Assembly: GCA_049334165.1 (NCBI GenBank)
Contig: JBEGHD010000018.1
Strand: one strand, 5' to 3'
Length of the DNA stretch: 64,000 nt
Source of the DNA: JBEGHD01 sp049334165
GTDB taxonomy: Bacteria; Bacteroidota; Bacteroidia; Flavobacteriales_D; Sanyastnellaceae
This document shows positions 50,569-59,700 of this stretch, in pieces. Made by a program: the position numbers and the translations under genes. The notes beneath the pieces are model-generated. The model was not told the DNA's origin. It did no database searches and saw only the letters and a list, made by a program, of their open reading frames with translations. Positions within the stretch are counted from its first letter, which is position 1; every line of letters starts with the position of its first letter.

Positions 50569-50739
50569 ATGGAGAAACTAGCACATTTTTTATTGCTCCT
50601 TATAGGAGTAAGAGGTTTTTACGCGCCTAATTTTAAACTGCGAGTTATCACAGGAACTCGAGGTTTCCTTTTTAGTGTTGTCCTATTCGGGCAGTTTTCT
50701 TCATTTCATTCATTCAGACCAACCAGACTAACTATCTAA
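50569..50739 (+). CDS. Possible 56-residue upstream ORF
   Basis: An ATG-to-TAA frame ends 2 bp before the ATG of the 3706-residue gene. The peptide begins MEKLAHFLLLLIGVRGF and has a second hydrophobic stretch (FLFSVVLFG). It is below the length at which chance can be excluded in AT-rich sequence, and no ribosome-binding site or homologue is recognised. Its placement immediately before a giant gene would suit a leader peptide. Confidence 0.25.
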   Translation: MEKLAHFLLLLIGVRGFYAPNFKLRVITGTRGFLFSVVLFGQFSSFHSFRPTRLTI

Positions 50740-50741
50740 TT

Positions 50742-53700
50742 ATGGCTTTAAAAGAATTTTTTCCATTTCGACTCTTTTGTAAGGGTTCCTTATTTAAATC
50801 ATGCTATATATTTCTTGGATTTATAATGTTGCTCTCATCGCAAGTTATGAGTGCGAAAAATGTCTCAGAACTAGTTTGTCTTCATTCGTCTTACACAGAT
50901 GAATTCAATTCACTTGAGTTGATTGATGCAGGATCTGACTATTTTGTCAATGATAACAGTACTTCTGGAGATTCCTTCACGACAGCAGTCGGGAATGACA
51001 ACAACCCGGGCACACCCTCAGCTCCTTTTGCTACAATTCAGGTGGCAATTGACCAGGCTTCAGTTGGGGATGTAATTTATGTGGATGCTGGTTCTTACAG
51101 TCAGGATGTCTTAGTCGACAAAGAATTAACGATTGTAGGTGCCGGAATTGATCAGACTGTGATCGATCATGCCGGAAATCCAGGTCATGGAAATGCCGGA
51201 ATTCATGTGACTGCTCATGATGTAACTATGCAGGGATTCACCCTGATTGATACGGATGGTGGATCAGAACCGCGCTACGGTCTAAAAGTGGGAGTAGGAA
51301 ACCAAACGACAGACAATGTTACCCTGGAGAACATTAAAGTTCAAAATAGTTATCGAACTGGTTTTGACCTTGCTATCCCGAAGAACCTCACATTGAATGG
51401 AGTTATAGCCAGCAACAATGGTGGAGCAGGAATCTTTATGACTAATGCTGATGGAGTGACGATCGAAAACATAACAACTACCGGGAATCCCTGGGTAGGT
51501 GTTTCAATAGCCACCAGAGATGACTGGCCCGGTACGACTTCGGGAGTGGTGTTTACTGGTAATAACTCATTTGGTGAGGTTACAACAAGTAATGGTGGGG
51601 TTCAATTAGAAATGACTACCAATAAATCCATTAGTTGGAGCAATGATGCGGCAGCTAATCGCGATGTGACTATACAATCTTCGGAGCTTGCTTATGCTAT
51701 TAGTGGACCTACTACCAATACTTTCGGTAGTAATATTTACGATCCGTATGTAAGGTTTTACTCAACCTTGAATCAGGCGACTTTGGCAGCTACCAACGGT
51801 CCCGATCACGTTGAACCCTTTAATCGATACATTCAAGATGCAACTGATTCTGAAGGCGACCCATCAACGGAGTTTTATGTTTTTGATTCAGCTGGTGATA
51901 AAATGAGTATTCAAGCCGCGATCGATGCAGCTTCTGCTCAGAACACCATCAATATTTCAGCAGGTACTTTTCCTGAAGACTTAAATGTCAACAAAGATGA
52001 GATTACGGTTTTAGGTGCAGGAATTGGTCAGACTATACTCGATCACACTGGGCAAAGTGGACACAACAATGCCGGAGTGAAAATCGGTGGGAATCAGGTG
52101 ACACTAAAGAATCTTACTGTAACTGGAGATCCGAATGACAGTTCTCCTCGCTATGGCCTGAAGGTAGGGACGAGCTCTGTAACTACCGATGACGTAACTC
52201 TGGAAAACGTTCGGGTTCAGAATAGCTATCGCACAGGATTTGATTTGGCTCGTCCAAAAGACTTAACGCTCACAGGTGTAGAAGCTATCGATAATGGTGG
52301 AGCAGGAATTTTCATGACTAATGCCGAAGGTGTTGACCTGACTAACGTCACTACGAGCGGAAATCCGTGGGTAGGAATTTCGGTTGCAACAAGAGACGAC
52401 TGGCCTGGAGATACCTATGATGTAGTTTTCTCTGGAACGAATTCAATTGGAGAAGTGGGTACCGATAACGGAGGCCTTCAGATAGAACCAGTTGTAGGAA
52501 TGCCAATTTCATGGAGTGATGGATCTGTTTCTGCTGATGTAGTTATTCAAGAAGTAGATTTTGAATTTGCGCTTAGCGGTCCTACAACAAATTCATTTAC
52601 CTCTGGAGGAAACACAATTGTGTATGACCCTTACACCAGGTTTTACAAGACACTTGCTCAGGCAGAATCTGCTGCAGCTGGAGATCCTACTCACATTGAA
52701 CCCTATGACCGCTACTTACAAGATGCGATAGATTCAGAAGGAGATCCTACCACAGAATATTATGTGGTTGACAACAATAAAATGAGCATTCAGGCTGCCG
52801 TAGACGATGCAGTTTCTGATAACGTAGTGAATGTTTACAGCGGGACTTTTGAAGAAAACATATCCATACCGAAGGCAATTACTGTGTTGGGTGCTGGGAA
52901 TTCTCCATCTGGTACTGTCATTCAGGGCAGTGGAGGTACAGTTGTAAGTCTGGGAGATGGAAGCAGTAACTCAGAAAGAGCTGTTCTTCAAAATCTCAGA
53001 GTAACAGGTGGCGCAACAGGCGTTGGTGCTTCGTCTTTCACGTCATTAATTGATGTTGTGTCTTCTAGTAACGCGAACTACGGTATTTCGCTAGGGTCGC
53101 AAGATATTCAAATCACTGGGAGTACTTTTGCTAATAACAATGTGGGAATGAAAATTCCTTCAACTGTCAGTGTATCTAACCTAACTATTGACGATTCACA
53201 TTTTGACAACAACACAGCTCATGGTTGGTATAGCGATGCAAACTCTGGAATTGAACCAGACCTGAATGATGTAGAAATTACCAACACCACATTTAACGGA
53301 AATGGAATAAAAGGTATTTACACAGAAAGACTTTCTAACGCGCTATTTGAAAATGTTGTAGTGGATGGAAGTGGAAATGCTGCTAACACTTATGCATCGG
53401 GAATAGATATTAATCTCAAATGGAAAGTCTACAGCAATATAACCCTTAGAAATGTTTCTGTTACCAACAGTGGTGCCGGTGGTGCGAGTGGAAACGGAGT
53501 TACCATTAAAGGAAGAAATGACGGAGGTACTTACGGATCAAATCCGGCCTCTATTGATGGTCTCGCATTCGATAATAATACTTTCCAGTCTCCAGGCATT
53601 ATTGGCACTGACACGCTAACAGGTCTCTCAATCGGAAATGCTATTGACAATATCTCATTTCTTGGCACAAACACTTTCACAGGAACAGGTAATGGATTTA

Positions 53701-56700
53701 CTAACTACATCGATTCTGGATCTGACTTCTCTTTAGGTACGTCAGAATTTAGTGGTGACCTGGCATTCTTCATTGCCAATTTTAGTCCACTTAACATTGA
53801 TGCTTTGGATACCGAATTTGACGGAAAGACTGGTTACGAAATGTCCATTGCAGAGCGTCAAACTACAGAAGACAAAATCTACCATGAAATTGACAACTCT
53901 TCTTTAGGTCTGGTATGGTTTGTACCCGAATGCGAACCTGCGGTTTATGTTAATGACGATAGTCAATCAGGAGATGTTTACACTTCCTCAATAGGCGATG
54001 ACTCAAACCCTGGAACCGCTGCATCTCCGGTTAGAACTATCAGCAGAGCGCTCGACCTAGCTTGCAGTGGGTCAATAATATATGTGGATGCAGGAAACTA
54101 TTATGACTCTTTTGTTCTGGATTCTACTTACTCCATTCGAGGAGCGAACTATGGTATAAATCCAAATACAGGAAGTAGAAATGCGGAGTCGAATCTTTAC
54201 CCAGATGTTTCAGACCCAGACCCTTATAGCTCTAATGCAGTTCTCATGGTCTATCTATCTGAAAATGCCTCAGGTACGGAGATTGACGGATTGACAATAG
54301 ACGGTGATAATCCAAATCTTATGAGCGGTGTTGTAAATAATGGAGCCGATGTAGATGCTGCGCAAGGTATTGTTGGTTACGATGGACTCACCGATATTTC
54401 TATTACCAATAATATCATTGGAAGAACTGCTTACACGGCAGTCGAGTTTTACAATTACAACAACTCTGGAGCAGCTACAACGGGCAATCTAATTTCCGAT
54501 AATCGATTTGAAAATATTCTTCCAGACTCAGGTTTCGGAATCGCAGTTCTTCTCTATAACAACTGCTATACAAACATTACAAACAACGTGTTTGACGAGG
54601 TTAGAGTGGGCGTTCAGACGGGAAATTTTTACCGAGCTGATCCTGGTAACAGCCACGATATTACGGGTAATCAAGTAGAATCAGGAAGAATTGGGATCTG
54701 GCACAATCTTGCTTATCAGGATGTAACAACTTTCAATATCCAGAATAACATTGTAACCACTGTCTCAGGTTTTCCTGAAGATAATCAGGGGTTAAAAGTA
54801 ACCTCTCTGAGTGGTTCTGCTGATGTGTTGCTTTCAGGAAACACCGTATCAGATGCGGCAATTGGCCTGTCTCTTTGGAACAATCCAACGACAAATCCAA
54901 TAACTGTTGGATCTAATCAGCTAAATAATTGTACTGTGGGAATTCAAGCTGATAACTATGATGGGTACAATTCCAATGCACAGAGCAGCTCTTACATCGT
55001 TGATGACGTTGAAATTCAGGGGGCGCAAACAGGAATCCTTGTAAAAGACAACAGCGATAATTCAAATGATGCGACTGTGTCGGTTGAAATTAGAAACAGC
55101 TCAGCAATCAACAGTTCCAATGTAGGTTTAGTAATTGAAGGAGCAGATGCTTCGGCAAGCTTCAGCGGAGCTACTCCGGCAAGCTTCATTGGTCAGTCAG
55201 TTTACATTGATCAGGTGAGCAATGGAGACGATGTTCCATCAACAGACATCATTGCTTTCAATGTACAGTTTGATGGAAATAACGGAGCTTCAATGACATT
55301 GGCGCAACAGTTTGATGCTGAAGATAAATTGAATCACAAGCCCGACTACGAGCAGCTGGGATTAATCAGCTTCGTTCCAAACAATGTCTTCATTACTACA
55401 ACTAGTTATGTTTCACCAAATACAGAAGCATCGGTTCAACGCGGTGTTGACGTGGCTCTTGACGGAGAAACGTTGAATGTGAACGATGGTACTTACCAAG
55501 GAAATGTGCTTGTCGATAAAAATATCGCAATTCTTTCTCACAATGGAGCGACCAATACTATTCTTGATGGAAATGATAATGGATCAGGTTTAGGAACTAT
55601 TCAATTAAGCTCCGGCAGAGACGGAGTTACAATTGGTAGCGCAAACCGAGGATTTTCAATAAGAGGCATTGACGGTCCAGCTGGTCTTGAAAAAGCTGCC
55701 GTTTATCTACAGGGAACTCAATCAAATATTATGATTGAAAACAACATCATTGAAGCTCGCGGAGATGCGGGGTTAATGGGAGAATACAATGCTTCCAATG
55801 ATGGTGTTACAATTAATAACAACGAATTCACAGGACAAACTTTCACGGGTTCGAACCCAGCAGGCGTTGGTTTCTCTGCCCAGTTTACTCTGCCAAATGT
55901 TCCCAGGCAGGCGGTTGTATTTGGAGGAGGTTCGGGTACTTCCAACACACAGAATTTTACTTTCACAAATAATACGATAAGCACCATTACTGGTGGGCAG
56001 AGTTTGACCGACAATAGCGGAAATTCAATTGCACCAACCGATCAGGGAAATATGATAGTGACGCTTGATCTTGTTGGAAACAACCAGATTTCAGGAAACA
56101 CTTTCAACGGTTACACTACACCAGGTGCTGCGGCACTTCGTGTGAGAGGTAGTGGAAATTACGCTATTGATGAAAACCTCTTCACCGGAGGTTATGATGT
56201 AGCCATGGCTACAGCTTCAAATCCAATTGACGCTTCCTTGAACTACTGGGATTCACCATCAGGTCCGTACAATCAGATTACGAGCCCATGTGCCACTGGA
56301 AAAGCAGTTCCAGATAATGTGACTTTCGTTCCATATTACACAGATGCGACCCTGAGTATAACAAGTTCAGCAGTTGGTGGGCCAGTTTATAATGTAAATT
56401 CAGGATTATATTATTGTACAATTCAGTCAGCGATAGACGCAGCCAGCACAGGAGATGAAATTCAGGTATCTGCAGGAACATATAATGAGTCGCTCAATGT
56501 TAATGTAGAGGATTTACTTCTGATTGGAGCAGGCATCGATCAAACTATTGTAGACCATAGCGGAACAGCTGGTTATAACAATGCCGGAGTAAAGATCGGA
56601 GCCAATGGTGTAACCATGCAAGGCTTCACTGTAATCGACAACGATGGTGGATCTGTTCCTCGTTATGGATTAAAAGTTGGTACAAGTTCAGTTACGACCG

Positions 56701-59700
56701 ATAATGTTACCCTTCAAAACATCAAAGTCACTCAAAGCTATCGTACTGGATTTGATCTGGCTCGTCCGAAAAACTTGTCACTCACTGGAGTAGAAGCAAT
56801 TGATAATGGGGGAGCTGGGATTTTCATGACCAATGCCGAAGGTGTTGATCTGACTAACATTACTACAAGCGGAAATCCGTGGGTGGGTATTTCAGTAGCC
56901 ACAAGAGACGACTGGCCTGGTGATACTTATGATATTGTTTTCTCTGGAACGAATTCAATTGGAGAAGTGGGTACCGATAACGGAGGCCTTCAGATAGAAC
57001 CAGTTGTAGGAATGCCAATTTCCTGGAGTGATGGATCGGTAGCGGCAGATGTAACAATCCAGTCGGCAGATTTTGAATTTGCGCTTAGTGGTCCTACTAC
57101 TAATTCATTTACTTCAGGTGGAAATACAATTATATACGATCCTTACACCAGATTCTATAAGACACTTTCTCAGGCAGAATCCGCTGCAGATGGAGCTCCA
57201 AGTCATGTAGAACCTTTCGACCGCTATATACAGGATGCAATTTCATCAGCTGGAGATCCGGCTACTGAGTACTATGTGTACGACAATACTGATGACAAAA
57301 TGAGCATCCAGGCTGCGATTGATGCTTCTTTTGATGGAAATAAGATAAATGTTTACGATGGAGACTTTACCGAGCAGGTAGAAGTATCCAAGGAAATCAC
57401 AATTGAAGGTCAGGGAGCTGGTGTTACCAATGTGATCGGATTCGATGACATGCCACTTTCTTTTACCACTTCTGATGACAACTTCCCAATCATTTACATC
57501 CATGACGCCAATGCTGTCATTAGCAGCTTAACAGTGGACGGAGATGGAAATGGTGCAACAAACAGACGCTATGTCGGAATTGGACTTGATAATGCAGGCG
57601 GCCTACTTGATGGAGTGGAAGTAAAAGCCATTAGAGAAGATCCATTAAATGGCAATCAACACGGTGTTGGAATACTTGCCAGTGCTGAAAGTGGGGATTC
57701 AAGAAACCTGGAGATTCGGAACTCAAATATTCACGATTTCCAGAAAAATGCCCTTTCAGTTTCCGGAGCAGATTTAATCGTTTTCGTTGAAGGAAACACA
57801 GTGACAGGAGATGGTTCGACAGATGTTATCGGTCAAAACGGAATTCAACTCGGATACGGTGCCACAGGTGATATTGTAGGAAACGATGTAAATGGAATCG
57901 ACTACACTGGAAGTGGTTGGCTGAGTACTGGTATTCTTGTGATTAACGCTAGTGGAAGTGTTACTGTTTCTGAAAATACAATTGCCAATTGTCAGGGGGG
58001 GCTCGTTGCGCAGAACTCTTCATTATCTATCATAAATAATGAAGCGGACCAAGGTGATTATGGAGTTTTACTTTATTCCCTATCTGGAACGAATGAAGTA
58101 GTAGTCGAAAATAACGCAATATCAAACTATGAAGAAGCTGTTTACTTCTACACAGCAGGAGGAACAACATTAGCCACCGCCAATGAAAATAGTTTTACTG
58201 GCTATACGAATTCGATAACCAATTACGGATCTTCAACAGAGTTTGATGTGTCGTGCAATTGGTACGGTACATCAGATGCTACATTAGTAGACGCTAGTGT
58301 AGGCGGAGAACTTGCCTACAATCCTTATCTCATTGATGGTACTGATGCTAGCGGATCGATTGGTTTCCAGCCAACCGCAGGATCTTGTTCTGGAGACTCA
58401 GAAGGATGCACAGAACCAAATGCGGATAACTACGATCCAAACGCTATTTTCAATGATGGTTCCTGCGAGTACTGCTTTGAGGGACTTGACTTCTCCAGCA
58501 CAGTAGCAGTAGATGAAAATGAAAATCCTGATGCGTGGTACACAGATCGCTATGCACCTTCGGCTTTCGAATCTGCGGTATTCGAAGGCGAGAACAGATT
58601 GCTTCACTCCATTGATGCAGCAGACGGTGATGATAATAGAACTGGATTCGATGGAGCATTTTACAACACTCAAGGAAGAAAGTACGACCTTACCACCGGT
58701 GAAACAAAAGAAATTGGTATTGAGCTATATGTTCCAGCAGCCTGGGAAACCTCAGGTCGCAGAATGGCTGGAATCTGGGGAACTGGCTTCGATAACGCTG
58801 ATGTAGTTTCTGCTTATCCAATAATTGAATTTACATCGGACGGTACTCCACGGTTCCGGGCCTATGAAGGAGATGGAAGCTGGATTGACATTGGCTTGCC
58901 AAATAATTTTAGCTACAACACCTGGGTCACTCTAACAATTAAGCTTTTGCCTTCTGGTGAGTTCAGGTATGAAGTGGGTGATCTTAGTGTATCGACTCAG
59001 CAACACGGTGTAAATGGCACGACCTATATTGGAAATGTAATTCTACAGGGCCACAATACGACAGCTGGAGTTACCTATGATATTTACTGGGATAACTTCT
59101 ATAACTCTTACGGTACAGACCTTGAATACGATGCTGTGTTGTTAAGACCAATTGCTGTTGGTAGTGGTCTCAGTAATCAACACATGGCAGTTGCTGATCT
59201 CTGCGATATTGAAGCTGGAATTAAAGCGCACAAGAGATTTTTGGGTGATGTAATTCCTGTGACTGGCGATGTGGCAGGAGATACTTATCAGTTTGGTACG
59301 GGTGTTTCGCCAATGAGCTCGGCCAATTTGGATCCAGATCCAGGTACAGCCCGTTGGAATTACCTCGTCAGTGTGGACCTTGGTGATCAGACTTTCAATG
59401 ATCTCAACGTTTATCTTGATATAGATTTTGACCCTTCAGATGCATCTGGACAAACTGACCCTTACGTGGCCGACCTCAGTCAATTTATGATTGACAATGG
59501 TAGCGGAAACTCAAGTATTTACCAGGACTCACAGAACCTTGGTTTTAGCTTTTGGCAAACAATCGGAAGTCCTAATATTTTGCCTTTCGATCCTTATCAA
59601 GAGGGAGTTTACGATCTAGCTATTCGCGTAGAAACGCCTGCAGGAGTAGAACTTTTGAATGCGCCAATAAGAGTAGAGGTAGCATGCGATTACGTAGAAG

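Larger units (their letters stand above)
50121..50741. other. Intergenic region with palindrome and a small ORF
   Basis: 620 bp of AT-rich sequence upstream of the 3706-residue gene. It contains a perfect 20-bp palindrome at 50195-50214 and a 56-codon reading frame at 50569-50739. No tRNA, no T-run hairpin and no remnant of a transposase nuclease domain were recognised. Confidence 0.5.
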
